Counted from the first letter of the stretch, positions 1 to 7,599 are shown. The stretch is DNA of 48,029 nt from Bifidobacterium simiarum (GCF_002802905.1 NZ_PEBK01000007.1:1-48029), one strand, 5' to 3'. Made by a program: numbers and translations. Notes: generated from the letters alone by a model not told the origin.

Positions 1-89
1 AAACCATGCTTGCGGGCGACATCGGGGATCTCCTTGATCGCACCGCGACCGAAGTACGCCGTCTGATTGAAAATCATCCTGTAGACCAT
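1..89 (-). CDS. fucO: Lactaldehyde reductase / iron-dependent alcohol dehydrogenase, N-terminal fragment
   Basis: The minus strand encodes 29 residues from an ATG at 87-89 before the window ends: MVYRMIFNQTAYFGRG is visible, then KEIPDVARKHG. This matches the start of FucO-type group III alcohol dehydrogenases, which characteristically begin with (R)MI(L/F)N.TAYFGRGA. FucO reduces L-lactaldehyde to 1,2-propanediol with NADH, the redox-balancing end of fucose/rhamnose fermentation. A strong Shine-Dalgarno (AAAGGAG) lies 6-7 nt before the ATG. The catalytic iron site is outside the window, so activity cannot be judged. Confidence 0.85.
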   Translation of the reverse strand, partial: MVYRMIFNQTAYFGRGAIKEIPDVARKHG

Positions 90-91
90 CG

Positions 92-378
92 TATTCTCCT
101 TTGAGTGGTTGGTCATTCGTCGGATTTGCCGCATCCCACAGTGGATTCGACAACCGGTATTCATCGTACCGCCGATTTGATCGTTAAACTGTGAGCGTTC
201 CCAAAATGTTGCGAGAATCCCGATAAGTGGGATGTGCGAGATCGGCCGAATGAGCCGCGACACTGCCGAAGCGCGGAATCACGCCACACCACGCCGTCAC
301 CGACAATGCCGCGCGCCCACGGATGGGCACATATTGGGATCGGTCGCACATCCCGAGCACATCCCATGTCCTCCCCGA
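92..378. promoter_or_regulatory. Upstream region of fucO with a possible operator and a long-range inverted repeat
   Basis: No credible gene lies between the start of fucO and the stop of the nitroreductase gene. TGTGAGCGTTCCCA at 190-203 resembles a LacI-family operator half-site pair, placed about 100 bp upstream of fucO, but this is only a resemblance. GGGATGTGCGA (229-239) and its exact complement TCGCACATCCC (344-354) form an 11-bp inverted repeat about 104 bp apart, with partial similarity continuing inward. Confidence 0.3.
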
Positions 379-891
379 CTACCGGTATGAGACCAGTTCG
401 TCCAGTGACTTGCGCTTCGCGTGCTTGGCCGACGGTTCGGTGTCGTCGGCCGGGTACCCGAGGTCCAGCATGGCCACGATCTCCTCCCCGTCCGGCACCG
501 CAAACGCCTTTCGGGCCTTGTCCGGGTCAAACGCGTTGACCCAGCAGCTCGCCAGACCGGCGTCCGTGGCGGCCAGCATCATATGGGTCAAGGCGATGGA
601 GGCGTCCTCCACACCGGACCCGTATCGACCACCGGGATAGGTATAGACGTCGTTGCGGGCGAACGTGACCAGCAGCACCACAGGGGCGCCATACCGGCAT
701 TCGGTCAGGGCGTCGACCGTGGCCAGACCGTCGTCGGAACGGATGACTGTGATGTGCTGTTCCTGCTGATCCACCGAGGTCGGCGCGATCCTACCCGCGT
801 CGAGAATGCGCTCGAGCACCGGCTGCTCGACCTGCCGGTCGTCATACTTGCGGCATGCGTAACGGTTTCTGATGACTTCGTTGAATTCCAT
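379..891 (-). CDS. Nitroreductase family protein (FMN-dependent)
   Basis: The 170-residue product has the nitroreductase fold signature: RNRYACRKYDDRQV at the N-terminus supplies the FMN-phosphate arginines, APTSVDQQ follows in the second helix, and LASCWVNAFDP then GYP lie near the end, as in NfsB/flavin reductase proteins. Such enzymes transfer electrons from NAD(P)H through FMN to nitroaromatics, quinones or flavins; substrate cannot be told from sequence. The start at 891 is preferred over an upstream in-frame codon at 918 because family proteins begin just before MEFNEVIRNRY and GGGGGA lies 6 nt upstream. It is monocistronic, facing fucO in the same direction. Confidence 0.85.
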   Translation of the reverse strand: MEFNEVIRNRYACRKYDDRQVEQPVLERILDAGRIAPTSVDQQEQHITVIRSDDGLATVDALTECRYGAPVVLLVTFARNDVYTYPGGRYGSGVEDASIALTHMMLAATDAGLASCWVNAFDPDKARKAFAVPDGEEIVAMLDLGYPADDTEPSAKHAKRKSLDELVSYR

Positions 892-971
892 GGCGAATCC
901 CCCAATCGACGGCCGCACGATGTTCGCGACCCCAATGCGGCACTATAATCCGTTAAATCGAAGGAAGATAA

Positions 972-1001
972 CAAAAAAACCCGCGGAGTATTCCGCGGGT
1001 T
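972..1001 (-). terminator. Rho-independent terminator after minus-strand tRNA-Phe
   Basis: On the minus strand ACCCGCGGA and TCCGCGGGT form a 9-bp stem with a 4-nt loop, followed by seven T residues. It begins a few bases after the CCA end of tRNA-Phe, so it ends the tRNA-Asp/Phe transcript. Confidence 0.85.
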
Positions 1002-1003
1002 GA

Positions 1004-1079
1004 TGGTGGCTCCGAACGGCGTCGATCCGTTGACCTCACGATTTTCAGTCGTACGCTCTACCAACTGAGCTACAGAGCC
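1004..1079 (-). tRNA. tRNA-Phe (GAA), copy 1
   Basis: A 76-nt cloverleaf on the minus strand: acceptor GGCTCTG/CGGAGCC, D-arm TAGCTCAGTTGGTAGAGC, anticodon loop CTGAAAA giving GAA, T-arm around GGATCGACGCC, encoded CCA end. It is identical to the plus-strand copy at 4032-4107. Confidence 0.95.
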
Positions 1080-1093
1080 AAGGGCGAACGGTT

Positions 1094-1119
1094 TGAAAAA
1101 AACCCGGCGAACCGGGCTG
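1094..1119 (-). terminator. Hairpin with T-tract between tRNA-Asp and tRNA-Phe
   Basis: On the minus strand CCCGG-TTCG-CCGGG is followed by seven T residues, directly downstream of tRNA-Asp and upstream of tRNA-Phe. It looks like an intrinsic terminator or attenuator inside the tandem tRNA transcript. The plus-strand copy of the pair has the same hairpin but a degraded T-tract. Confidence 0.6.
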
Positions 1120-1134
1120 ATCAATCCATTCAAG

Positions 1135-1208
1135 CGACTCCGACCGGACTTGAACCGGCGACCTCCGCCGTGACAGGGCGGCGCTCTAACCAACTGAGCT
1201 ACGGAGCC
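1135..1208 (-). tRNA. tRNA-Asp (GTC), copy 1
   Basis: A 74-nt cloverleaf on the minus strand: acceptor GGCTCCG/CGGAGTC, anticodon stem CCGCC/GGCGG around loop CTGTCAC, giving GTC. The discriminator is G and no CCA is encoded. It is identical to the copy at 3913-3986. Confidence 0.95.
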
Positions 1209-1244
1209 ATTTCCGCTGCGATCTCAAAACCGCAACGAATGAAT

Positions 1245-1307
1245 ATATTACTCGAAATCAAGAACAACGCAAGTCCAATCACACAATCGCTGTTTCGGGC
1301 GTGTCGC
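1245..1307 (-). promoter_or_regulatory. Promoter of the minus-strand tRNA-Asp/Phe pair
   Basis: On the minus strand TTGCGT (1267-1272) and TAATAT (1245-1250) are 16 bp apart, putting the transcription start about 30 nt before tRNA-Asp. Upstream, GCGACACGCC at 1298-1307 is the core of a box also found before the tRNA-Glu and tRNA-Pro promoters. Confidence 0.55.
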
Positions 1308-1400
1308 AACAGTCTCCAATCCTTGCAAAATCAAGCTTTTCAACCAATGCCACACCCCCTTCACGCAGGGGTGTCGCAACCGCGATCCGTGCGCTATACT
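1301..1400 (+). promoter_or_regulatory. galE upstream region: repeated GTGTCGCAAC, hairpin and TATACT box
   Basis: The decamer GTGTCGCAAC occurs at 1301-1310 and again at 1371-1380. Just before the second copy ACACCCC (1352-1358) and GGGGTGT (1368-1374) form an inverted repeat. A TATACT -10 candidate lies at 1395-1400, about 130 nt before the galE ATG. The region holds no gene. Confidence 0.4.
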
Positions 1401-1531
1401 GAAGATGTTCGAAAAAGTAACAAAAACGAGCACAAACGAACACTCGATGTGCGGGTGCCTGCGGCCAAGGAAGTGCCGCATCCCATGCGCACGACCCTGC
1501 CCACGGCTCGTTGCTATCAGAAAGGTGTGAG

Positions 1532-2545
1532 ATGACAGTTCTGGTTACCGGAGGTTGCGGTTACATCGGCGCCCATGTGGTCCACGCGCTTCATCAGGCC
1601 GGAGAAAACGTAGTCGTGGTGGATGATCTGAGCTATGGCAAGCCCACCCGCATCGAAGGCTCCCGTCTGTACGGCATGGATATCTCCGCGCCGGGCGCCG
1701 GCGAGCGCCTCGCCGAGATCCTCGACGCCGAGGACGTCGACGCCGTCATCCACTTCGCCGCCCGCAAGCAGGTCGGCGAATCCGTGGAGAAGCCGCTGTG
1801 GTACTACCAGCAGAACATCGGCGGCATGCTCAACGTGCTCACCGGCATGAGCGAATCGAAGAAGACCCGCAAGCTCGTCTTCTCCTCCTCCGCCGCCACC
1901 TACGGCGTGCCGCCGGTCGACGTGGTGCCCGAGGACGTCGTGCCGATGCTGCCGATCAACCCGTACGGCCAGACCAAGCTGTTCGGCGAGTGGATGGCCC
2001 GCGCCTGCGAGGGCCGCTACGGCATCCGCTTCTGCGCCCTGCGCTACTTCAACGTGGCCGGCTGCGGCCCCGTCGAGCTCGAGGACCCGGCCATCCTCAA
2101 CCTGATCCCGATGCTGCTCGACCGCCTGAAGAAGGGCAAGGCCCCGCTGATCTTCGGCGACGACTACCCGACCCCGGACGGCACCTGCGTGCGCGACTAC
2201 ATCCACGTCTCCGATCTGGCCGACGCGCATATCGCCGCCCTGCACTACCTCGACCGCGACGAGCGCAAGTACGACGCCTTCAACGTCGGCACCGGCGAAG
2301 GCACCTCCGTCCGTCAGATCGTCGACGAGCTCAAGAAGGTCACCGGACTGCCATTCGAGGAGCATGTGCAGGGCCGCCGCGCCGGCGATCCGCCGCACCT
2401 GATCGGCTCCCCGAAGCGCATCAACGAGGAGATGGGCTGGCACGCCAAGTACAACGTGGAGGACATCGTGGAGTCCGCGTGGAAGGCATGGCAGGCCAAT
2501 CCCGAACACCATATCGACGTCGAGCATTGGAAGCAGACCGACTGA
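1532..2545 (+). CDS. galE: UDP-glucose 4-epimerase
   Basis: A 337-residue product of normal GalE length. The Rossmann NAD loop TGGCGYIGAH is at the N-terminus, SSSAATYG supplies the catalytic Ser/Thr region, and NPYGQTK provides the catalytic Tyr-x3-Lys; the C-terminal GRRAGDPPHL segment lines the UDP-sugar site. It interconverts UDP-glucose and UDP-galactose, needed for galactose use by the Leloir or lacto-N-biose route and for surface polysaccharide precursors. The start at 1532 is preferred over an upstream codon at 1511 because it has AAAGGTG upstream and matches the family start. It has its own terminator and lies within the inverted tRNA pair. Confidence 0.97.
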   Translation: MTVLVTGGCGYIGAHVVHALHQAGENVVVVDDLSYGKPTRIEGSRLYGMDISAPGAGERLAEILDAEDVDAVIHFAARKQVGESVEKPLWYYQQNIGGMLNVLTGMSESKKTRKLVFSSSAATYGVPPVDVVPEDVVPMLPINPYGQTKLFGEWMARACEGRYGIRFCALRYFNVAGCGPVELEDPAILNLIPMLLDRLKKGKAPLIFGDDYPTPDGTCVRDYIHVSDLADAHIAALHYLDRDERKYDAFNVGTGEGTSVRQIVDELKKVTGLPFEEHVQGRRAGDPPHLIGSPKRINEEMGWHAKYNVEDIVESAWKAWQANPEHHIDVEHWKQTD

Positions 2546-2587
2546 TCGGCTGACAGCTCGATCGACTGATCGATCACCAGTCGCCGC

Positions 2588-2622
2588 AAGGCCGTCCGGC
2601 ATTCGTCGGGCGGCCTTTCTTC
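2588..2622 (+). terminator. Intrinsic terminator of galE
   Basis: AAGGCCGtCC and GGgCGGCCTT form a stem around ggcattcgtc, followed by TTTCTTC, about 45 nt after the galE stop. Confidence 0.75.
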
Positions 2623-2736
2623 GTCCGCCTTCGGTATCGTGGAGGTCACGAAACACCGCCGGGCAGCGAACGCACCGGCGGCATGACAGCGAACCGTATG
2701 GCAGCGAACCCGCATGACAGTGACAACGGAGGATTG

Positions 2737-3639
2737 ATGAACGACCCGAATACCACGGCATCTGAGACCGCAACGCCCGAGACCACGAGCCCCGAGACCA
2801 CCACACCCGATTGGCAGCCGGTCGAAGGCGCGATGCCGGGCACGGCGGGACCGGGACGCCGCCGGGAGCTGATGTCGTTCGTCCGCCGGTCCTCAAGGCT
2901 CGACAAGCGCCTGCAGAAGGCCTGGGACGCCTACGCATCGGAATATCTGCTCAACCTGCCGCAGTACGAGCACCGTGAGCTGTCCATCGACCCGGATTTC
3001 CGGTTCGACCATGATTTCGTCATCCGCACCTGGGGCAACGACCATCCCCTGACCGTGGAGATCGGCACCGGGCAGGGCGAGAACATCGTGGCGGCGGCGC
3101 AGACGAATCCGGACCGCAACTTCCTGGCCCTCGAGGTCTACCGCCCCGGCGTCGCGCACGCCCTGCTCAAGGCCGGCAAGTACGGTCTGTCCAATCTGCG
3201 CGTGGCCGAGGTCAACGCCCCCGATCTGATGAAGGCCGCTGAAACCGGACTGTTCGACGAGGTGTGGACGTTCTTCCCCGACCCGTGGCCCAAGACCAAG
3301 CATCATAAGCGCCGGATCGTCCAGCCCGCGCTGGCCGCCGAGGTGCATCGGGCGTTGCGGTCCGGCGGGGTGTGGCGCATCGCCACCGACATCGAGGACT
3401 ATGCCCTGCATGTGCATGAGGTGATGGATGGACGGGACGATTTCGAGAACGTCGGCGGCATGACGGTGAGCCTGCCGACCGAACATGTAAGCAAGGGCAC
3501 GGCCGACATGGCCGCACAGCTGCCGCACGCCGACTTCGCCGAATCGGAACGCTTCGAAGGCCGCGTGCTCACCAACTTCGAGAAGAAGGGTCTTGAGGCC
3601 GGTCGCGTGATCCACGATTTCACGTACCGGGCCGCGTAA
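2737..3639 (+). CDS. trmB: tRNA (guanine-N7-)-methyltransferase
   Basis: The 300-residue product methylates G46 in the tRNA variable loop using S-adenosylmethionine. The SAM-binding motif [11 protein letters not shown] and acidic [11 protein letters not shown] are followed by the TrmB signature [17 protein letters not shown]. Residues 1-40 are a Thr/Glu-rich low-complexity extension absent from shorter homologues. The start is set by GGAGG placed 5 nt before ATG 2737; an in-frame ATG at 2683 lacks a ribosome site. A tRNA-modification gene flanked by tRNA genes is a fitting neighbourhood but the operon is separate. Confidence 0.95.
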   Translation: MNDPNTTASETATPETTSPETTTPDWQPVEGAMPGTAGPGRRRELMSFVRRSSRLDKRLQKAWDAYASEYLLNLPQYEHRELSIDPDFRFDHDFVIRTWGNDHPLTVEIGTGQGENIVAAAQTNPDRNFLALEVYRPGVAHALLKAGKYGLSNLRVAEVNAPDLMKAAETGLFDEVWTFFPDPWPKTKHHKRRIVQPALAAEVHRALRSGGVWRIATDIEDYALHVHEVMDGRDDFENVGGMTVSLPTEHVSKGTADMAAQLPHADFAESERFEGRVLTNFEKKGLEAGRVIHDFTYRAA

Positions 3640-3734
3640 CACCGCCGGCCGATCGCGAACCGGCCGGTCGAGATCGGCCGAAATCCATGGGCGGGACCGC
3701 TCTCAGGACCGCCTGAGACCGTGCAGCATTCCGC

Positions 3735-3778
3735 GCGACACGCCGTATGTTGCACGGTCGGTCATTCTTCGGTATTGT
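3735..3778 (+). promoter_or_regulatory. Promoter of the tRNA-Glu-Asp-Phe cluster with upstream GCGACACGCCGTAT box
   Basis: TTGCAC (3750-3755) and TATTGT (3773-3778) are separated by exactly 17 bp; transcription would start about 8 nt before tRNA-Glu. GCGACACGCCGTAT at 3735-3748 abuts the -35 and recurs at the same position before the tRNA-Pro promoter at 30007-30020. Confidence 0.7.
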
Positions 3779-3792
3779 CTATCGAGTTGTTC

Positions 3793-3864
3793 GCCCCCGT
3801 CGTCTAACGGTTAGGACATCAGACTTTCAATCTGACAACGAGAGTTCGACTCTCTCCGGGGGTA
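3793..3864 (+). tRNA. tRNA-Glu (TTC)
   Basis: Acceptor GCCCCCG/CGGGGGT (first pair G-T), anticodon stem CAGA/TCTG with loop CTTTCAA giving TTC, T-arm GAGAGTTCGACTCTC, discriminator A, no encoded CCA. First gene of a Glu-Asp-Phe tRNA cluster. Confidence 0.93.
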
Positions 3865-3912
3865 CGAAGCGAAACCGTAAGGTTGAGTTTCATGAGTAGT
3901 TCACTACTTGTG

Positions 3913-3986
3913 GCTCCGTAGCTCAGTTGGTTAGAGCGCCGCCCTGTCACGGCGGAGGTCGCCGGTTCAAGTCCGGTCGGAGTCGC
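3913..3986 (+). tRNA. tRNA-Asp (GTC), copy 2
   Basis: Same 74-nt sequence as the minus-strand tRNA-Asp at 1135-1208, with anticodon GTC in loop CTGTCAC. It lies 48 nt after tRNA-Glu. Confidence 0.95.
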
Positions 3987-4031
3987 TTGAATAGTCTAGG
4001 CCCGGTTCATCCGGGTCTTCGATTATTCGCT

Positions 4032-4107
4032 GGCTCTGTAGCTCAGTTGGTAGAGCGTACGACTGAAAATCGTGAGGTCAACGGATCGACGCCGTTCGGA
4101 GCCACCA
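4032..4107 (+). tRNA. tRNA-Phe (GAA), copy 2
   Basis: Same 76-nt sequence as the minus-strand tRNA-Phe at 1004-1079, with anticodon GAA and encoded CCA. The 45-nt spacer from tRNA-Asp keeps the CCCGG...CCGGG hairpin of copy 1 but otherwise diverges. Confidence 0.95.
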
Positions 4108-4108
4108 C

Positions 4109-4134
4109 CAAGCCCGCCCCGTGCGGGCTTTTTT
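4109..4134 (+). terminator. Intrinsic terminator of the tRNA-Glu-Asp-Phe cluster
   Basis: AAGCCCGC and GCGGGCTT form an 8-bp stem around a 5-nt loop, followed by a T-tract, immediately after the tRNA-Phe CCA. Confidence 0.9.
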
Positions 4135-4220
4135 CATACATGTTTCATCCATGCCGATCATGCGCGCCATATCATACGCGTCCAGCAGACCGGACGTGGG
4201 CTCATTGGCTTGGCTCATTG

Positions 4221-4412
4221 GCTTCCCCCTTCGGGGGAAGCTGGCAGCCGCAGGCTGACTGATGAGGGGACAGCAACACAAGGGTTAGTCGCGTCCTGCG
4301 CGCGACTGGGGGCAGCCAAGGCAGTCTTCACTTAACCACCCCCAGTCTCGGTACTCTTCACCCTCACCTCATCCGTCTGACTTCGTCAGCCACCTTCCCC
4401 TCAAGGGGAAGG
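4221..4412. repeat. Family B hairpin repeat pair, with a decayed family A remnant inside
   Basis: A plus-oriented family B unit at 4221-4269 (CTTCCCC...GGGGAAG palindrome, second hairpin, GATGAGG tail) faces a minus-oriented unit at 4366-4412. Between them GACTGGGGGCAGCC near 4305 and AACCACCCCCAGTC near 4334 are tails of decayed family A units. The block fills the 363-bp gap between convergent tRNA-Phe and the phosphatase gene; no gene is present in it. Confidence 0.75.
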
Positions 4413-4470
4413 CAAAGAACAAGGGGATTAGACCGGAAAATCCATACGCCATAACGCGCTTCCGGTGGCG

Positions 4471-5004
4471 TCACTGCTGCAACTGGGTTTCGATCCAGTC
4501 AACGATGTAGGGGGCGACCTCCTCGATCTGGTCGATGGCCACCTCGAACTCACGCGGACCGCCGTACCAGGGATCCACCAGATCGATCTCGTCCTCGCGG
4601 CCGGGCTTCGGCTTCGGCAGGTTCGGGTCGAAGCTGCGGTACATGTGCACTTCGGCGCGCTTGCCGGCGGGCAGCTGACGTAGCAGCGCCCGCATGTGCG
4701 AAGCGGTCATCGGCAGGAACAGATCGGTCTCCTCGATCTCCTTGCGGGTGATCCGGTGTGCGAAATGATGAGCCGGCAGCTCGTATCCGCGCTCAAGCAG
4801 CACCTTGACCGCCCTGCGATCGATCGGATTGCCGTATTCCTCATCGCTTACGCCGCTGGACAGCACGCGCACCCGGTCGCCGAGCCCCCGCTCCTCGACC
4901 AGATGCCGCAGGATGATCTCCCCCATCGGGGACCGGCAGATGTTGCCGGTGCAGACGGTCATCACCGTGTACCTGTGGTCGTCGTTCCTGTGCTCGTCGG
5001 TCAT
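4471..5004 (-). CDS. Low-molecular-weight protein tyrosine phosphatase
   Basis: The 177-residue product carries the P-loop CTGNICRSP, with nucleophile Cys18 and Arg24 (C-x5-R), and the general-acid motif DPWYGG near residue 144, both diagnostic of LMW-PTPs. These enzymes dephosphorylate phosphotyrosine proteins, in many bacteria the BY-kinases that control exopolysaccharide assembly. A Wzz/BY-kinase is encoded in this window at 41729-43150; a functional link is my inference, because the genes are 37 kb apart. AGGTGAGG precedes the ATG. It follows folA on the same strand by 98 bp. Confidence 0.92.
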   Translation of the reverse strand: MTDEHRNDDHRYTVMTVCTGNICRSPMGEIILRHLVEERGLGDRVRVLSSGVSDEEYGNPIDRRAVKVLLERGYELPAHHFAHRITRKEIEETDLFLPMTASHMRALLRQLPAGKRAEVHMYRSFDPNLPKPKPGREDEIDLVDPWYGGPREFEVAIDQIEEVAPYIVDWIETQLQQ

Positions 5005-5102
5005 ACCTCACCTTTCCTTGATCGACGTCTTCCGCTCATTCAGCTTGATTCGGCCCGTTTTGGCTCATTCGGTGCAGCCCCGCTCGACGCAGACCGGTAC
5101 GC

Positions 5103-5774
5103 TCACCGATCCACGCGCTCGTAGTTCACGAAACGGTATCCGCGGATGTCGCCCGCCTTCTCCGGCTTCATCCACCCGGTTTCGGTGGCCACCTTCCACG
5201 CGCCCTCATGCACCAGCGCGGCCAGATCGGGCGCGAACGTATCGGCGTCGAAATCCGCGTCGATCTCGGTGACGAAGGCCTTCGAGGCGAACGGCAGAGC
5301 CTGCTCAAAGATCTGCGCCCCACCGATCACCCAGATCTCGTTGCGTTCGATGCCGTCGTCGGGAATCGACTCCTGACGCGCGAGGTCCAGCGCGGCGTCG
5401 AGCGAATCCACCACGGTGGCGCCGACCGCGCGATACCGCCCATCATGGGAGATGACGATGTTGTCGCGGTTGGGCAACGGCCGGTACCGCTCCCCCAGCG
5501 ACTCCCAGGTCTTCCGGCCCATCACCACGGGATGGGAGATCGTCAGACTCTTGAAATGCTTCAGATCCTCGGAAAGATGCCACGGCATCGTCCCCTCGAA
5601 ACCGATCGCTCCCTCGCGACCGTCCTTCGACCGGGCCTGGGCCCAGATCAGATTCACCACGATGGGCCGAAGATCATCGTCGTGAAGATCCTCGTTCTCC
5701 CATTCCTCCTCAGAGCGCCCGGCGATACCGGGCTTGGGTTCGTGATAGCCGCTGCGGCTACTATCATGCTCCAT
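5103..5774 (-). CDS. folA: Dihydrofolate reductase
   Basis: The 223-residue product contains the DHFR core from about residue 38: VVNLIWAQARSKDGREGAIG, TMPWHLSEDLKHFK with the substrate-binding acidic residue, VVMGRKTWESLG and VIGGAQIFEQAL. It reduces dihydrofolate to tetrahydrofolate with NADPH, regenerating the cofactor oxidised by thymidylate synthase. An acidic N-terminal extension of about 37 residues precedes the usual start. AAGGAG lies 9 nt before the ATG. It follows thyA on the same strand with a 77-bp gap, the classic thyA-folA pairing. Confidence 0.96.
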   Translation of the reverse strand: MEHDSSRSGYHEPKPGIAGRSEEEWENEDLHDDDLRPIVVNLIWAQARSKDGREGAIGFEGTMPWHLSEDLKHFKSLTISHPVVMGRKTWESLGERYRPLPNRDNIVISHDGRYRAVGATVVDSLDAALDLARQESIPDDGIERNEIWVIGGAQIFEQALPFASKAFVTEIDADFDADTFAPDLAALVHEGAWKVATETGWMKPEKAGDIRGYRFVNYERVDR

Positions 5775-5851
5775 GATGCATAACTCCTTACGCTGACAGT
5801 GTTCCTTATCGTAACCGTGAGAGAAGACGAGAGAAGACGTCCGGCAGTCCG

Positions 5852-6724
5852 TCAGACGGCCACGGGAGCCTTGATCGCCGGATGGTGGCGGTAGTCGATC
5901 AGCGAGAAGTCCTCGTACCGGTAGTCGAAGATCGAATCAGCCTTGCGGATCTCGATGCGCGGGTACGGATACGGCTCGCGGGAAAGCTGTTCGAGCACCT
6001 GATCGATGTGATTGTCGTAGATGTGGCAGTCGCCGCCGGTCCACACGAACTCGCCCGGCTCGAGACCGGCCTGCTGGGCCAGCATCAGGGTGAGCAACGA
6101 ATACGAGGCAATGTTGAACGGCACGCCGAGGAACATGTCGCAGCTGCGCTGGTAGAGCTGGCAGCTCAGACGCCCGTCCGCCACGTAGAACTGGAACAGC
6201 GCGTGGCACGGCGGCAGGGCCATGTGCTCCACTTCGGCCGGATTCCACGCCGAGACGATCATGCGGCGGGAATCGGGATGGTTGCGGATGAGGTCGAGCA
6301 CGTTCGCGATCTGATCGATGGTGTGGTTCGGGTCCTCGGGGGTCGGGGCCGGCCAGCTGCGCCACTGGACGCCGTACACCGGGCCGAGATCGCCGTTCTC
6401 GTCGGCCCATTCGTCCCAGATGTGCACGTTGTGCTCCTGCAGCCAGCGCACATTGCTCGATCCCTTGAGGAACCACAGCAGTTCGTAGGCCACGCCCTTG
6501 AAGTACACGGTCTTCGTGGTGACCAGCGGGAACGAGTCCTTGAGATCGAACCGCATCTGCTGGCCGAACAGGGAGATCGTGCCGGTGCCGGTGCGATCGG
6601 ACTTCAGCGTGCCCTGCTCGAGGATTTTGCGGACCAGATCCTCGTACGGCGTGGGAATATCGGTTTCCGGACGGGCGGGGATGATGCTGCGAATGTGCGC
6701 GAGCTGCTGTTCTGTCAATGCCAT
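5852..6724 (-). CDS. thyA: Thymidylate synthase
   Basis: The 290-residue product makes dTMP from dUMP using methylenetetrahydrofolate. Visible signatures are [18 protein letters not shown], the active-site [13 protein letters not shown] with the catalytic Cys, [19 protein letters not shown], and [13 protein letters not shown]. It starts about 20 residues earlier than E. coli ThyA. There is no Shine-Dalgarno; TAGACT (6732-6737, minus strand) sits exactly 7 nt before the ATG, which points to a leaderless mRNA, so the start at 6724 is favoured over longer readings. Promoter of the thyA-folA(-phosphatase) unit. Confidence 0.96.
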   Translation of the reverse strand: MALTEQQLAHIRSIIPARPETDIPTPYEDLVRKILEQGTLKSDRTGTGTISLFGQQMRFDLKDSFPLVTTKTVYFKGVAYELLWFLKGSSNVRWLQEHNVHIWDEWADENGDLGPVYGVQWRSWPAPTPEDPNHTIDQIANVLDLIRNHPDSRRMIVSAWNPAEVEHMALPPCHALFQFYVADGRLSCQLYQRSCDMFLGVPFNIASYSLLTLMLAQQAGLEPGEFVWTGGDCHIYDNHIDQVLEQLSREPYPYPRIEIRKADSIFDYRYEDFSLIDYRHHPAIKAPVAV

Positions 6725-6790
6725 GGGCACCAGTCTATCGGGGTCCATCGGCAGTGCTGGGCGATCGGCGGGGCGGGAGGATTGTCGTGA

Positions 6791-6836
6791 CGGGAGATCG
6801 GCAGGACGGGAGATCGGCAGGACGGGAGATCGGCCG
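6791..6836. repeat. 16-bp tandem repeat upstream of thyA
   Basis: CGGGAGATCGGCAGGA occurs at 6791-6806 and 6807-6822, then in truncated form at 6823-6836. It lies between the divergent thyA and OsmC genes, about 55-110 bp upstream of the thyA -10 box. Confidence 0.8.
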
Positions 6837-7002
6837 CATACTAACCGGCAGCATACGTAACCGGCAACATGGATGTGACGGACCCCATATTGCCTTGTCA
6901 GCGTACTTGGGTGGTCATGCGGGAGTTTGCGAGCGCCCATGGACTAGATTGGTAGGGGAAATACATCGTTATCGATGCATTACTAGGCACAAGGAGGCAA
7001 GC

Positions 7003-7416
7003 ATGGGCAAGCGTATTTGGGTCGAGCGCAACAAGGACGGCTCCTGGGACGCGTTCTCGGAGGACGGCGCCCACATCAAGTTCGGCAAGGGCAAGGGCCT
7101 GTTCAACCCCGGTGATCTGATGAAGGTGGCTCTGGCCGGATGCGCCGCGCTGAGCAGCCAGTTCGCCATCGAGAACGCGCTGGGCGAGGGCAAGGGCGCG
7201 AAGATCTTCGTGGACGGCACACCCGACCAGAAGAACAACGCCTACAGCGATTTCAGCGAGGAACTGCACATCGACGCCTCCGGCGCCGGACTGCGCAAGG
7301 CGCAGGTGGATGACCTCAAGGAGCGTGTGCGTCGCCACGTCGAGAAGGGCTGCACCGTGCAGCACACCTACCAGCGTGAAACCCCGGTCGATCTCACCAT
7401 CACCATCGACGAGTAG
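7003..7416 (+). CDS. OsmC/Ohr family peroxiredoxin-like protein
   Basis: The 137-residue product keeps the two redox cysteines of the OsmC family: Cys47 in VALAGCAAL and Cys117 in EKGCTVQHT. OsmC proteins detoxify organic hydroperoxides in the cytoplasm. The glycine- and lysine-rich N-terminus GKGKGLFNPGDLM leads into the central helix. AAGGAGG at 6991-6997 sets the start. It is divergent from thyA and convergent with the universal stress gene, which fits a stress-defence pair, though co-regulation is not shown. Confidence 0.85.
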   Translation: MGKRIWVERNKDGSWDAFSEDGAHIKFGKGKGLFNPGDLMKVALAGCAALSSQFAIENALGEGKGAKIFVDGTPDQKNNAYSDFSEELHIDASGAGLRKAQVDDLKERVRRHVEKGCTVQHTYQRETPVDLTITIDE

Positions 7417-7432
7417 GACCTCTCATACATGT

Positions 7433-7568
7433 GCCCCCGCTGGCGGGGGCTGTCAGCTTTGCTGACTGGGGGTGGCCGAGTTCTTGATGATGAATTTTCA
7501 TTCACCGTTACGATGAACTTGACCACCCCCAGTCCGTCTTACGACGGACAGCCCCCGCTAGCGGGGGC
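7433..7568. repeat. Family A hairpin repeat pair between convergent genes
   Basis: A plus unit at 7433-7477 (GCCCCCGC-tg-GCGGGGGC hairpin, GTCAGCtttGCTGAC hairpin, TGGGGGTGGCC tail) faces a minus unit at 7521-7568 with compensating changes in the second hairpin. The pair is a large inverted repeat between the 3' ends of the OsmC and universal-stress genes and could terminate both. Confidence 0.85.
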
Positions 7569-7599
7569 TCGGTGTATCATCGGCAGGCGATGCCTGCGG

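Noticed and set aside
705-1193. 162-residue minus-strand reading frame across tRNA-Asp and tRNA-Phe
   Set aside because: It is translation of tRNA genes (the familiar VAQLVERTTENREVNGSTPF artefact) continued antiparallel or out of frame into the nitroreductase gene.
1517-2938. 473-residue frame antisense to galE and trmB
   Set aside because: Long antisense frames are expected in high-GC DNA; no family pattern and galE/trmB are certain.
3927-4262. 111-residue plus-strand frame over tRNA-Asp/Phe
   Set aside because: Same tRNA-derived artefact as the minus-strand copy.
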